Shown here one piece after another: positions 28,062 to 38,500 of a stretch of DNA of 64,000 bases. The stretch is from Deltaproteobacteria bacterium (GTDB lineage: Bacteria; Myxococcota_A; UBA796; SXON01). A program made the translations under genes and the position numbers. Positions within the stretch are counted from its first letter, which is position 1. The number at the start of each line of letters is the position of its first letter. A model generated the notes under the pieces. It saw only the letters and a program-made list of their open reading frames with translations, was not told where the DNA came from and made no database searches. The stretch covers positions 50,937 to 114,936 of the forward strand of contig BJHF01000004.1 in the NCBI GenBank assembly GCA_014191855.1, given 5' to 3'.

Positions 28062-28152
28062 CCCTCCCCGCCACGTCCCTCCCCCCACCGTCTCTCCCCG
28101 CTCCATCCCGCCCCGGCACCCCAGGCCGGACAAGCCCCCCGCAGAGGTTGTC

Positions 28153-29277
28153 ATGATTGATATCGTAGAAAATGAACTGGTCGGCGCACGCATCAAGGTT
28201 GTTGGCGTCGGCGGCGGCGGCGGAAACGCCGTGAACCACATGGTCCGCTCCGGGCTTCACGGCGTTGAATTCATCGCCATGAACACCGATGCCCAGGATC
28301 TCAAGCGCTCGCTCGCGCCCCGCCGCTTCCAGCTCGGCGCGCAGCTCACCAAGGGCCTCGGCGCCGGCGCCGACCCCGAAGTGGGTCGCGAAGCTGCGCT
28401 TGAAGACCGTGACCGGGTGGCTGAGCTGCTCGCCGGTGCCGACATGGTGTTCGTCACCGCCGGCATGGGCGGCGGCACGGGCACCGGCGCTGCGCCCGTC
28501 GTGTGCGAGGTCGCTCGCGAGATCGGCGCGCTCACCGTCGCCGTCATCACCCGCCCCTTCGCCTTCGAGGGCCGGCGTCGCCGTCGCCAGGCCGAAGAAG
28601 GCATGGAAGCGATGATGCAGAACGTGGACACGCTCATCACCATCCCGAACCAGCGCCTGCTCGCGATGAGCACCGAGCGCACGCTCATGACCGAAGCCTT
28701 CGGCATGGCGGACGACGTGTTGTTCCAGGCCGTGAAGGGCATCAGCGACCTGATCAATGATCAGGGCGTGATCAACGTGGACTTCGCGGACGTTCGCACG
28801 ATCATGGCCAACAAGGGCCGCGCGCTCATGGGCGTGGGCAAGGGCTCGGGCCAGCACCGCGCGGTGGATGCCGCCCAGCGCGCGATCTCCTCGCCGCTGC
28901 TCGACGATCTCAGCATCTCCGGCGCCACGAGCGTGCTCCTGAACTTCACCGGCGGGCCGAGCCTCTCGCTGTACGAAGTGAACGAAGCCGCGCAGATGGT
29001 CGCCGAGGAGACCGCTGAAGACGAGAACGTCATCTTCGGCCTCGTGATCGACGAGACCATGGGCGACGAGGTGCGGGTGACCGTGGTGGCCACCGGCTTC
29101 CAGGAAGCACGTCAGCGCGGCACGCCTTCGGTGCCGGCCGAGATGCGGATCGCGCGCGCCGTGAACGCGAACATGCAGGGCGGCAGCGGCGGTCGCAAGG
29201 GCGGCATGGCCACCGGCTTCGATACGCTGCGCACGGAAGACTACGACATTCCGACGTTTTTCCGCGGTCGCGACTAA
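28153..29277 (+). CDS. ftsZ: Cell division GTPase FtsZ
   Basis: 374 residues. Tubulin signature [14 protein letters not shown] (about 103-116), N-terminal [17 protein letters not shown]7 loop [12 protein letters not shown] (about 206). A short Gly-rich linker leads to the C-terminal peptide [12 protein letters not shown], which normally binds FtsA, ZapD/SepF-type and other partners. It forms the division ring. 91 bases after ftsQ with no gene between; typically ftsA sits there. A Rho-independent terminator follows, so this may be the end of the unit. Confidence 0.97.
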   Translation: MIDIVENELVGARIKVVGVGGGGGNAVNHMVRSGLHGVEFIAMNTDAQDLKRSLAPRRFQLGAQLTKGLGAGADPEVGREAALEDRDRVAELLAGADMVFVTAGMGGGTGTGAAPVVCEVAREIGALTVAVITRPFAFEGRRRRRQAEEGMEAMMQNVDTLITIPNQRLLAMSTERTLMTEAFGMADDVLFQAVKGISDLINDQGVINVDFADVRTIMANKGRALMGVGKGSGQHRAVDAAQRAISSPLLDDLSISGATSVLLNFTGGPSLSLYEVNEAAQMVAEETAEDENVIFGLVIDETMGDEVRVTVVATGFQEARQRGTPSVPAEMRIARAVNANMQGGSGGRKGGMATGFDTLRTEDYDIPTFFRGRD

Positions 29278-29301
29278 GCGCGCGACGTCTGGCGCGTGAG
29301 G

Positions 29302-29327
29302 GGGCGGTCCGTAGGGGCCGCCCTTTT
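29302..29327 (+). terminator. Rho-independent terminator after ftsZ
   Basis: Stem GGGCGGTCC (29302-29310) pairs with GGGCCGCCC (29315-29323), one G-T pair, loop GTAG, followed by TTTT (29324-29327). About 25 bases after the ftsZ stop. Confidence 0.75.
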
Positions 29328-29349
29328 GCGTTTGGGATACACGCGGGCG

Positions 29350-29853
29350 ATGACCCCGCTCCTCGTGCTCACCGGCTGTGCCGCCCTGATCCAGGGGGGC
29401 GTGGGTGCAACCATGAGCACCGCGTTGCCGGTTCAGGGAAATGTGAACCTGCAAGCCGACGCGGGGTTCAGCCCGGTTGAAAAGGGCGACATCATCGAGA
29501 ATGGCGCCGTTGGCTTTGGGCTCTCGGCCCGCTCGCGGGTGGATGAGCGCGGGCAGATGAACGACGTGGGCGTGCACCTGTTCCTCGTGTTGTCCGACGA
29601 GGCGCTGCGGCCCTACGTGCGAACCACCCTGTTCTCGGTGGCCCAGTACGACACCAAGGCGAACCTGCTCGCGCCGGGGCTCGGGGTGCGGCTGGAATCC
29701 GGCGTGCTGTTGTGTCCCGGTGACGACGAGGCGATGTATTGCGTCGCCGCGCAGGGGAACGTGGAGTACGAGGGCTGGTTCGGCGGAGACCGGCCGCCGT
29801 TCTGGGTTGGGGGAACGCTGGGGATCGCGGTGAATTGGAACGAGGAGCTGTAG
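29350..29853 (+). CDS. Putative lipoprotein, unknown function
   Basis: 167 residues. Short leader MTPLLVLTGC with a lipobox; an upstream GTG (29296) would run through the ftsZ terminator and is rejected. The mature part (GATMSTALPVQGNVNLQAD, PYVRTTLFSVAQYD) alternates hydrophobic residues and could be a small beta-barrel or surface protein. Family not recognised. Lies between ftsZ and the AAA gene, so possibly its own transcription unit. Confidence 0.65.
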   Translation: MTPLLVLTGCAALIQGGVGATMSTALPVQGNVNLQADAGFSPVEKGDIIENGAVGFGLSARSRVDERGQMNDVGVHLFLVLSDEALRPYVRTTLFSVAQYDTKANLLAPGLGVRLESGVLLCPGDDEAMYCVAAQGNVEYEGWFGGDRPPFWVGGTLGIAVNWNEEL

Positions 29854-29869
29854 TCGGCGCAGAGCAAGG

Positions 29870-29897
29870 TTGACCGGATGGACTCGGTGACTAACTT
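29870..29897 (+). promoter_or_regulatory. Candidate sigma70 promoter for the AAA gene
   Basis: TTGACC at 29870-29875 (five of six to -35), a 16-base spacer and TAACTT at 29892-29897 (three of six to -10). A start near 29904 would leave a 10-base leader with GGAG at 29906-29909 before ATG 29915. Confidence 0.4.
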
Positions 29898-29914
29898 GCT
29901 TTTCTGGAGCCACA

Positions 29915-32563
29915 ATGCCGACTCTAGACGAGGAAATCGGCGCGTTGTCGGAGCTCGACGCGCTGCGCATGGAGGCGCGGGGGTTCATCGAAAGGGGGGC
30001 GCGCGGGCTTTTGGGCTCGACCTACGCCGCGCACCCCGGCTGGGAAGGACCCCGCGTGGGCAGCGCGCGGGATGAGTACACGCTGCTCCTGCGTGCCTTG
30101 CATGTGGCGCGTGCCCAGGGGGTCCTGACAGACGAGCTTTCCTGCGAAGCGTTCGAAGCCGTAGCTCGGGACTTCGTCGGCGACAGCTCCGCCTGGAGCG
30201 GGAATTCCTACGACGGCGGGCAAACACCTATTCTAAGCGCCGGTCGCGCCTTGGAGGTGTTGGCGGCGACTCCGGGCCTCGCCTTGTCCAAGGCGGCCGT
30301 CTATTGTTTTTATCGCGTGCTCAGAGAGCTGTTCTCAAGCGAGCCGCCATTGTGGGTGATGGGCGCTGCTCGGGCCGGAGCCGGCTGCAAGCCAACGGCG
30401 TTTGTGACAGGCGAGTGCTGCCGAGGGGTCGTGGCGCTCGTCCATGCGCTCCAGGGCTCGGCCGAGCTGTGCGTACGCCTGCGCGGCGTTCACCTCCGGC
30501 GCGCCCGGATCGCTGCAATCCCCCGGCTGCCGCGCCAGTGGGTGCATGTTGAGCGTGAACGACTCAACATGTCGCTCGATATTGGCCTTTCCTGGATGAG
30601 ATGTCGAACCATCTTCATCGTGCGCGATGTCGTGGTGAACGACATCGACACGACGGCCGCGTGCCTCGGAGCGCAGCTAGGCGGGGCGGTGGCTTCGGTT
30701 CGCGCGGCGCGCGGCGACATCCAGGCCGCGCGCGCGGCCGAGAACGACGGGGTGCACAGGGATTCCGCTCATCTTGAGGCGCTTGACGCGGTTGACCTGC
30801 TCGCCTCATCCTTGGAGGAGGCTGCGGTGTGCCTGCGCGCCGCAGACTGGGAAGGGGCCGCGTTGCACCTTCGGGAGGCCGCAGAGGGCGTGAACCGGCA
30901 TCTCGAACCCTCTCGGAACTTCATTGGCGGGATCCTCGATCATGAGCTGGCGGCGGCGGCCGGGCCTGATCGCGACCTCCCCGAGATGGTGTTTGCCGCG
31001 GTTGCCTTTGGTCTGTTGCACGGTGCCTGGGACGACCCGCGCCTCGCCATGACGGCCGGAGTCGTGGTCGCCAACCTCAGCGAAGGCGGGCGACTGCCGG
31101 CCGGGCGGCCGTTCCAGGTACAAGGGGATGGTTTTGAGCTTCACCCGGTCGGCGCGGAGGTGGTTCGGGGGCTGGCCGCGCTCTTGCGTCGCACGCACCG
31201 CGAGATCACGCCAGGCGTGGTGAGGAGCCTTCTCCGGCTGTTTCGCACGCACCAGCGGGACGTGCCGGGGGGCCTCGGCTGGTCGAGCGAAGCCCCGGTG
31301 GACCCGAGGAAGGCCTCGTGGTGGAGCAGCGCCCTGTCGGTCATCGCGCTCGAACGCGTGGTTCGAATGCTCGATGGCTGCATCAACGAGCGCATCGCCG
31401 CGCACTTCTCGACCACCCACCCCGCGAGGCTGGAGGTGGACCTGGATGATGCTTTTTATCCGGACTACGACCTCGTTCGCGCTGATCGATCCTCCATCGC
31501 CATCCACCTCCAGAGAATGCGGGCTCATGTCCTCGGGATTTCGCGAGGCGAGTTCCGAGATCCGCTTAACTCCCTGGTGCTGTACGGGCCGCCGGGCACG
31601 GGCAAGACGACCTTTGCCGAGGCCCTGGCGCGAAGCTGCTCCTCGCGCTTCATCCACGTCACACCGAGCGACATTGTGCTCGGGGGGGCCGAACACGCAG
31701 AGTACCGCGCACGCATGGTCTTTTCGGCCCTCGCCATGCTCACCGACAGCGTGATCCTGTTCGACGAGTTCGATCCCCTGCTGCGGCGTCGCCTGGCGGA
31801 CGACGGGGTGCCGAGCAACATCTTCGAGCTGCTGACGCCCGGCATGTTGCCAAAGCTTGAGCGGCTTCACGATGCAGCGCGGGATCAGCGCGTTGCGTAT
31901 TTCCTGGCCACCAACCTCGTGGGGGCGCTCGACAACGCCGCGATTCGCGACGGTCGATTCGACCAGAAGTTGGGGACATATCCCCCGGATCTGATCTCGC
32001 GGCTTGGGCGCCTGCTCATCGAGAAGCAAACCGCAACGGCGAGGCAGGAAGGCCGGCTCCTGCGTGTGTGTGCCTTGACTCACGATGCTCCGATGAGCAC
32101 GTTGGGCAGGAAGGGTTGGTTTACGGCGGATGCACATCCGAAAGATGGCTGCGCCCAGGCGTACATCGACAACGCGCGGAAGGCGCCGCGCTGGCCCACG
32201 CCAGAATTCAGCGAGATCGGGACCTCCGGCGAGGGTAAACACGCCGAGTTCGAGCTCGCCGAGTGGCTTTGGAGCCGGACATTGGATTGGCAGCTCGTCG
32301 GGGGTCCCGCGCCGGGAGGGAACCTGCAGGTCTATCTGAAGGCGAGCGGGTGGGGTGAGCTCCGCGGCCAACTCAAGCGAGGGACGGTGTCCTGGGCCGC
32401 CGTCACGGATGCACTGGCCTCCCGCCCGGAGTGGGAGCCGTTCTTCGAGTGGGTCACGGCCGAGCTGCGTCGTAAGCAGGACGCAACGACATCGACGGAA
32501 ACGAGGTCGCTCGCTGCGCTGCTTGCCCGGTCGTCCAACCACGCCGGCGGTGCGCATGCGTGA
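29915..32563 (+). CDS. AAA ATPase with long helical, toroid-like N-terminal half
   Basis: 882 residues. A classical AAA domain is at about 540-700: Walker A YGPPGTGKTTF (about 557), Walker B SVILFDEFDPLL (about 612), sensor 1 in FLATNLVGA, and the arginine finger pair in AIRDGRFDQKL (about 680). It lacks the HExxH of FtsH, so it is not an AAA protease. The N-terminal 500 residues are helical with repeated blocks such as GGQTPILSAGRALEVLA (about 102) and ASWWSSALSVIALERVVRML (about 465), reminiscent of alpha/alpha toroid (terpenoid cyclase/prenyltransferase-like) repeats. The 180-residue C-terminal tail is unknown. GGAG precedes ATG. Role unknown. Confidence 0.8.
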   Translation: MPTLDEEIGALSELDALRMEARGFIERGARGLLGSTYAAHPGWEGPRVGSARDEYTLLLRALHVARAQGVLTDELSCEAFEAVARDFVGDSSAWSGNSYDGGQTPILSAGRALEVLAATPGLALSKAAVYCFYRVLRELFSSEPPLWVMGAARAGAGCKPTAFVTGECCRGVVALVHALQGSAELCVRLRGVHLRRARIAAIPRLPRQWVHVERERLNMSLDIGLSWMRCRTIFIVRDVVVNDIDTTAACLGAQLGGAVASVRAARGDIQAARAAENDGVHRDSAHLEALDAVDLLASSLEEAAVCLRAADWEGAALHLREAAEGVNRHLEPSRNFIGGILDHELAAAAGPDRDLPEMVFAAVAFGLLHGAWDDPRLAMTAGVVVANLSEGGRLPAGRPFQVQGDGFELHPVGAEVVRGLAALLRRTHREITPGVVRSLLRLFRTHQRDVPGGLGWSSEAPVDPRKASWWSSALSVIALERVVRMLDGCINERIAAHFSTTHPARLEVDLDDAFYPDYDLVRADRSSIAIHLQRMRAHVLGISRGEFRDPLNSLVLYGPPGTGKTTFAEALARSCSSRFIHVTPSDIVLGGAEHAEYRARMVFSALAMLTDSVILFDEFDPLLRRRLADDGVPSNIFELLTPGMLPKLERLHDAARDQRVAYFLATNLVGALDNAAIRDGRFDQKLGTYPPDLISRLGRLLIEKQTATARQEGRLLRVCALTHDAPMSTLGRKGWFTADAHPKDGCAQAYIDNARKAPRWPTPEFSEIGTSGEGKHAEFELAEWLWSRTLDWQLVGGPAPGGNLQVYLKASGWGELRGQLKRGTVSWAAVTDALASRPEWEPFFEWVTAELRRKQDATTSTETRSLAALLARSSNHAGGAHA

Positions 32564-32602
32564 TCATCCGGGCCCACCCCCGAGCCCAGGTTTGAGGGTT
32601 CG

Positions 32603-35236
32603 TTACCAGGAGCCGCCGGGGCCGCCATAAGCCCCCATGTCGTTGTTCGTCCCGTCCACATCGTCGTACACGGCCGCGGGGCTCCCGGCGTCGATCGCGG
32701 TCGAGGTCGCGTCCAGGGTCCAATCGTCGTTGTAGGCGTTTCCATCGCAGCGCGCGTCGATGAAGTTGCCGCCTGTGCTGATGCTACCGGCGCCGGCGGA
32801 CCAGGAACCGCCGTAGGTGCTACCGGCGGCGTTGTCATTGTACACGTTGTTGTATTGAAGGATGGCTGAGCCATCGCCATACACCAGCGCGGTAGCGATA
32901 TCATTTTCGACGATCGTGTTGATGACGTTCACGGTAGAGGTTGACGGAGCCCAGATGTCTGCGCCGCGGGCGCTGCCGCTGGTGCTCGATTCGTTGCCGT
33001 AGAATGCAAGGTTCTCACCTGCGAAGCTGGAGGCCCCCTCACCGAAGAAGCCGCCACCGTCGGTCGTGGCGGTGTTGCACGCGAAAATCGAGTTGTTGGT
33101 GGTGAGCGTTGCGTCGCTCACCATCACGCCGCCGCCATCGCTCGCGTCATTCTCGCCGATGAGGCTGTGTTCGAGGGAAACGAGCGCGGCCTCCGCGGCG
33201 TAGATGCCACCGCCGACGTCGGCCTGGTTGTTGATCACCCACACGTCGTCGGCCGTTACGTTGCCATCGACGACGCACAGGCCGCCGCCGTAGCTGTAGA
33301 GCCAGGTCTGGGTGTAGTCGCCGGTCGCGACCTGATCGATGTCGGGGAGCTGATTGTCGTAGACAATCAAGTCGCTCAGCGTGGGGTCGTCCCCCTCCAC
33401 GTGCACGCCGCCGCCACAGTAGCTGTAGGTGGTGACGGTGCACGTGTCGGAGCCGGCGTGGGAAGCGCTGGAGTCGGCGCAGGTTTCGCTCGTGGTGGTG
33501 GCCGACACGGAGCCCGTGCCTCCCGAGATCGTGAAGCCGTGCAGGTTGGGGGTGGCGCCGCCGTTGGAGTCGATTTCCACGGCCGCCGCGCAGTCGGTCG
33601 GGTTGCTGTAGTCGCAGGTGGAGAGCGAGGGGTTGATGATCGTCGTTTCGGAGCCTTCCACGCCCCACACGTCGAGGCTCTTGCCGCTCAGGTCGATGGA
33701 TTCGGCGTAGGTGCCCGGGTAGGCGACGACGCACTCGGTGGCCGCGTCGATCGCATCCTGGATGCTGTCGAAGGGGCTCGTGAGCGAGCCGCTGCCCGAA
33801 GCGGAGCCGGAGTACACATCGGCGACCATCGGCTCGGTCGGCGCGGTGTCGTTGCAGTCGTAGTTGTTCTCGGCGTACCCCGCGGGGAGCGCGCACTCCG
33901 ACACGGTATCCGCCGGATCACCGAACCCGTCCGCATCGTCGTCTGCGTAGTAGGTCGTGCCATCCGTCGGGGCGTCGTCCACGAGGCCGTTGCAGTCGTT
34001 GTCGGCGCCGTCGCAGACCTCGATGCCGCCCGGGAAGCTCGTTGCGTCTGCGTCGTCACAGTCGGTGCTGTCGGCGACGTACCCGGTGGGCTGGTAACAT
34101 TCGACGTCGCTCACGCCGGCGTCGCCATAGGCGTCGGAGTCGGAGTCGGCGTACCAGGCCGAGGCATCTGCGGCGGTGTCTTCGTCGATCACGCCGTCGC
34201 AGTTGTCGTCGTAGCCGTTGCAGTATTCGGTCGCGCCGGGGTTGGTTTCGTAGCGGCCGTCGTCGCAATCGGTGTTGTCCAGCACGTAGCCCGCGGGCTG
34301 GTAGCAGGCGGGCATCGATACGGCGGCATTGCCATAGCTGTCGGCGTCGGTATCTTCGTACCAAACGAGGCTATCGGAGGCGTCGGACTCGTCCACGCCG
34401 CCATCGCAGTCGTCGTCGATGCCATTGCAGAGCTCGATGGCGGCGGGGTTCACGGCCGCATCTCCGTCGTCGCAATCGTCAGAGTTGCGGCTGTACCCGG
34501 TGGGCAGGGCGCAGGCGTCGTCCGGCGCCAGGACGTCGCCGTAGCCGTCGCTGTCCACGTCGGCGTAGTAGGTGGTGGTCACCCCCTCGTCAACGAGGCC
34601 GTCGCAGTCGTTGTCGGCCGAGTCGCACACCTCAAGGTTTCCGGGGTACGACTTGTTCGTGCTGTCGTCGCAATCGGTGTTGTCGAGGACGTAGCCGGAG
34701 GGCGCCTCGCATGCATCGGTAGGCCCGCCGGCGTCGCCGTAGCCGTCGTTGTCGGAGTCCGCGTAGTAGGTCGTGGTCACCCCATTGTCCACCACGCCGT
34801 CGCAGTCGTTGTCGATCGTGTCGCACACTTCCGGGTTCCCAGGGAAGGAACGCGGCTGTTCGTCGTCGCAATCGTCGCCGTTGTTCACGTAGCCGGCGGG
34901 CGGCTCGCAGGCGGTGGTGCTGCTCCCGATGTCGCCGAAGCCATCCTCGTCGTAGTCCTTGTACCAGGTTGAGCCAACGCCTTCGTCGATGGTCCCATCG
35001 CAATTGTCGTCGCGACCGTTGCACGTCTCCACTTCGCCGGGGTTTACGGAGCTGTCCGCGTCGTCGCAGTCGCCCTCGGAGGGCTTGAAGCCGTCGCCAT
35101 CCTCGTCGCAAGCGGCGGGCGAGATGTCGCACGCGTCATCGCCGCTGTTGATGCCGCCGGTTTCTTTGTTCGAGTTGCTCGAATCCGGGCACGCAGCCAG
35201 GAACAACAGCAGGGAGCTCAGACCGACGATACGCAT
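32603..35236 (-). CDS. MopE-repeat lipoprotein with parallel beta-helix C-terminus (paralogue 2)
   Basis: 877 residues. ATG at 35236 has GAGG nine bases upstream; a GTG six bases before would sit too close to it. Lipobox LFLAACPDSS. After a short linker come six full and one partial copy of an about 65-residue unit (GxCDDxxxxxxPGxxEICxxxDNDCDGxxDE-type, with DxDGYGD), the putative metal-binding MopE motif. From about 510 a right-handed beta-helix follows (FDSIQDAIDAAT, GFTISGG, GGGVHVEGDDP). Such proteins are surface-exposed, and Asp-rich repeats probably bind Ca2+ or Cu. Downstream paralogue of the next gene; convergent with the AAA gene. Confidence 0.82.
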   Translation of the reverse strand: MRIVGLSSLLLFLAACPDSSNSNKETGGINSGDDACDISPAACDEDGDGFKPSEGDCDDADSSVNPGEVETCNGRDDNCDGTIDEGVGSTWYKDYDEDGFGDIGSSTTACEPPAGYVNNGDDCDDEQPRSFPGNPEVCDTIDNDCDGVVDNGVTTTYYADSDNDGYGDAGGPTDACEAPSGYVLDNTDCDDSTNKSYPGNLEVCDSADNDCDGLVDEGVTTTYYADVDSDGYGDVLAPDDACALPTGYSRNSDDCDDGDAAVNPAAIELCNGIDDDCDGGVDESDASDSLVWYEDTDADSYGNAAVSMPACYQPAGYVLDNTDCDDGRYETNPGATEYCNGYDDNCDGVIDEDTAADASAWYADSDSDAYGDAGVSDVECYQPTGYVADSTDCDDADATSFPGGIEVCDGADNDCNGLVDDAPTDGTTYYADDDADGFGDPADTVSECALPAGYAENNYDCNDTAPTEPMVADVYSGSASGSGSLTSPFDSIQDAIDAATECVVAYPGTYAESIDLSGKSLDVWGVEGSETTIINPSLSTCDYSNPTDCAAAVEIDSNGGATPNLHGFTISGGTGSVSATTTSETCADSSASHAGSDTCTVTTYSYCGGGVHVEGDDPTLSDLIVYDNQLPDIDQVATGDYTQTWLYSYGGGLCVVDGNVTADDVWVINNQADVGGGIYAAEAALVSLEHSLIGENDASDGGGVMVSDATLTTNNSIFACNTATTDGGGFFGEGASSFAGENLAFYGNESSTSGSARGADIWAPSTSTVNVINTIVENDIATALVYGDGSAILQYNNVYNDNAAGSTYGGSWSAGAGSISTGGNFIDARCDGNAYNDDWTLDATSTAIDAGSPAAVYDDVDGTNNDMGAYGGPGGSW

Positions 35237-35545
35237 GGGCACACGCCTCAGAGGAGGCGTGGACTATACCGCGAGAATGGGTGAGAGGCCTACTGAAGTG
35301 GGCGTCTAGACTCGCCCTCGACCGACTCCCTGGTGCCTTCGGGGCCGCCGTGCGCGCGCTGGTCGCTTCGGCTACCGTCGCCACCGGGGATCGAGTGCCT
35401 TCGTCCACGGTACTGGGGCGGTTGTCGTTGATCGGGGATGTCCCATATGCCAGGTCTCCGGGACGTGTAGAGCCGGTACTCCGCAACGTCGCTGCCAACG
35501 AAAGAGGCCCACCGAAGTGGGCCTCTTGGCACAGTCAGCCTGGGA
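35237..35545. other. Intergenic stretch between the MopE-repeat paralogues
   Basis: 309 bases without a gene. It holds the terminator of the upstream gene and, near 35283-35307, a degenerate copy of that hairpin (GAGGCCTAC then TGAA then GTGGGCGTC), which suggests the region was copied along with the genes. A promoter for the downstream gene is not obvious. Confidence 0.5.
35502..35527 (-). terminator. Rho-independent-like terminator after the larger MopE-repeat gene
   Basis: Perfect 11-base arms AAGAGGCCCAC (35502-35512) and GTGGGCCTCTT (35517-35527) around a CGAA loop (TTCG on the transcribed strand), followed on the minus strand by a short T run. It lies 19 bases after the stop. Confidence 0.75.
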
Positions 35546-38500
35546 TTACCAGGTGCCTTCCGGTCCGCCGTAGGCGCCCAGATCGCTGCGGCTGCCGTCC
35601 GCGTCGAGGATCGACGGGTCGCCCGCGTTGATCGAAGCGGCGCCGGCCACGAGGGAGGCGTCGTCGTTCTGCCAGTTGCCGTCGCACGAGATGTTCGTGT
35701 ACTGGCTGCCGCTGCTGGTCACGCTCATCGCCGACCACGTGCCGCTCGTCGTGCCGCCACCACCCGCGTTGTACGAGTCGGCGTAGCCGATCGACGCCGT
35801 GCCGAGGTTGTAGAACATCGGCGAGGTGGTGTTGGCCTGGGCCACCATGTTCCACAACATGAGGGTTACCGAGCTGCCGGAGTAGGTCTGCGAGCCGTTC
35901 GTGGTCGCGGTGCCGGAGGTGTTCATCGCGAACAGGATGTTCGTGAAGTTCACCGAGCCCGACGTGTCCGAGAACGAGCCGCCGCCATCGACCGTGGCCG
36001 AGTTGCAGGCAATGACCGTGTTCGACACGTTGAGGTCCGACGTGTCGGTCGCGATGCCGCCGCCGTCCGACGCGCTGTTGTCGTCGAACCAGCCGTGCAC
36101 CACTTCCACCGTGGAGCTCGCACCGACGTACAAGCCGCCGCCGGAGTCCGCGAAGTTGCTGGAGAACACCACGTTGTCGAAGGTGGCCGCCGAGTTGAGC
36201 GCGCAGACACCGCCGCCCGCCGAGGACACCCAGGCCTGCGACCAGGAACCGGTGGGCTCCTGGGCGAACTCGGGGAGGTCGCCAGCTTCGAACACCATGT
36301 CGGAGAACTGCGGGTCGTCACCGCTCACGTAGGCGCCACCACCACAGAAGTCGTCCTGGGTAACAGTGCAGGTGTCGGCCGAGGCGTGCGACGGATCAGA
36401 GTCCGCGCAGGTTTCGGTCGTCGTCGTCTCGGTGAGGTACCCCGTGCCGCCGGTGACCCAGAAGCCGTGGATGGTCGGCGCCGCCCCGGTGCCGGAGTTC
36501 AGCAAGAACACCGGGTGACAGTCGGTCGGGTTGGTGTAGTCGCACACCGTGAGGCCCGGGTCGATCGTCGTGACATCGCGACCGTCGACGCCCCAGACGT
36601 CCAGGGTCTTGCCGCCAAAGTCGATGTCGTACTCGTTGTAGTGGCCTTCGGTGACGACCACGCAGGAGTCGGCGAGGTCGATACCGGCCTGGATGGTGTC
36701 CAGGGGGTCGGCCGAGGTGCCGGCGCCGGAGGGGCTGCCGCTGTCATCCACCGCTACCGGCTCGGACGGGTCGGTGTCGTCGCAGTCGTAGTAGTTCTCG
36801 ACGTACCCGGATGGCAAGGAGCAGGCTTCGATGGTGGTCGACTCGTCGCCGTAGGTGTCGGAGTCGGCGTCCATGTAGTAGGTGTCGCCATCGCTGACGC
36901 CGCCGTCCTCGTCGATGTCGCCGTCACAGTCGTTGTCGATGCCGTCGCACACTTCATCCGCGCCCGGGTAGGCCGCGGCGGTCGTGTCGTTGCAATCGGT
37001 GCTGTCCACGACATAGCCAGCGGGCTGGAGGCAATCCACCTGCGACACGGAGGCGTTTCCGTAGGTGTCGGAGTCGGAATCCGCGTACCAGGTGGTCGCG
37101 TCGGTGGCGTAGTCGTCGTCGACGGTGCCGTTGCAGTCGTCGTCCACGCCGTTGCAGACCTCGGTGCCGCCGGGGTTCGTGGTGGAGACCGTGTCGTCGC
37201 AATCCGTGTTGTCGGTGACATAGCCGGCCGGCTGGTCGCACTGCACCGTGCTCACGGACGGGTTGCCGTAAAGGTCGGAGTCGGCGTCCGCGTACCAGGT
37301 CTGCGAGTCGACCGCGTCGGCTTCGTCGACCACGCCGTCGCAATCGTCGTCGTAGCCGTTGCAGTATTCGGTCGCGCCGGGGTTGGTTTCGTAGCGGGCG
37401 TCGTCGCAATCCGTGGCGTCCGCGACGTAGCCGGCGGGCTGCGTACACGCGGGCTGGCTCACCGAGGCATCGCCGTAGTTGTCCGAGTCGGCGTCGGCGT
37501 ACCAGGTGGAGGCATCGATCGCGTCCGGCTCGTCGGAAGTGCCGTCGCAATCGTTGTCGATGCCGTCGCACACTTCGAGCTGGCCGGGGTTGGCGAGCGA
37601 GGTGCCGTCGTTGCAGTCGGTGTTGTCGGCGACGTACCCGGCCGGGGCCGAGCAGGCGACGGTCGACACCGAGGGGTTGCCGTAGGCGTCGGAGTCGGCG
37701 TCGTAGTACCAGGTCGACGCATCGACCGCCGTGGCTTCGTCCACCGTGCCGTCGCAGTTGTCGTCGTAGCCGTTGCAGAGCTCGATGCCGGCCGGGTTGC
37801 TGCGGGCGCGGGTGTCGTCGCAATCCGTGTTGTCGGAGACGTAGCCCGGGGGCGCAGAGCAGGAGACAACGCCCGTGGAGGGATCGCCGTAGCCGTCGGT
37901 GTCGTTGTCCGCGTACCAGGTCATCGCGTCGTCGGCGGTGTCCTCGTCGATCACGCCATCGCAGTTGTCGTCGTAGCCGTTGCAGTATTCAATCGCGCCG
38001 GGGTTCGTTTCGTAGCGCGCGTCGTCGCAATCGGTGTTGTCGGCGGAATAGCCGGCCGGGAGGGAGCAGGCCATGAGGATCAGGCTGGGGTCGCCGTAGC
38101 CGTCGCTATCCACGTCCGCGTAGTACGTCGTCTCCACGCCTTCATCGACCACGCCATCGCAGTTGTTGTCGATGGTGTCGCAAACCTCGGTGTTGCCGGG
38201 GAAGGCCTTGTTCGTGGTGTCGTCGCAATCGGTGTTGTCGAGCACCATGCCGGCCGGCTGCGAGCAGGCCTGCTGGGGGGCGCCGGCATCGCCGTAGCCG
38301 TCTTCGTCCCCGTCTGCGTAGTAGACGTCGCCCACGCCGTTGTCGATCACGCCATCGCAGTCGTTGTCGATCTCGTCGCAAACTTCGACGTTGCCGGGGA
38401 AGCTGAGCGCCTGGGCGTCGTCGCAGTCTTCCGAGTTCGTGACGTAGCCAGCGGGGGCTTCGCACGCTTCCATCGGCACATCGAGGTCGCCGAAGCCGTC

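Noticed and set aside
28048..29988. 646-residue minus-strand frame opposite ftsZ
   Set aside because: Antisense to a certain gene; His/Arg-rich composition typical of a shadow frame, and it would run across the ftsZ terminator.
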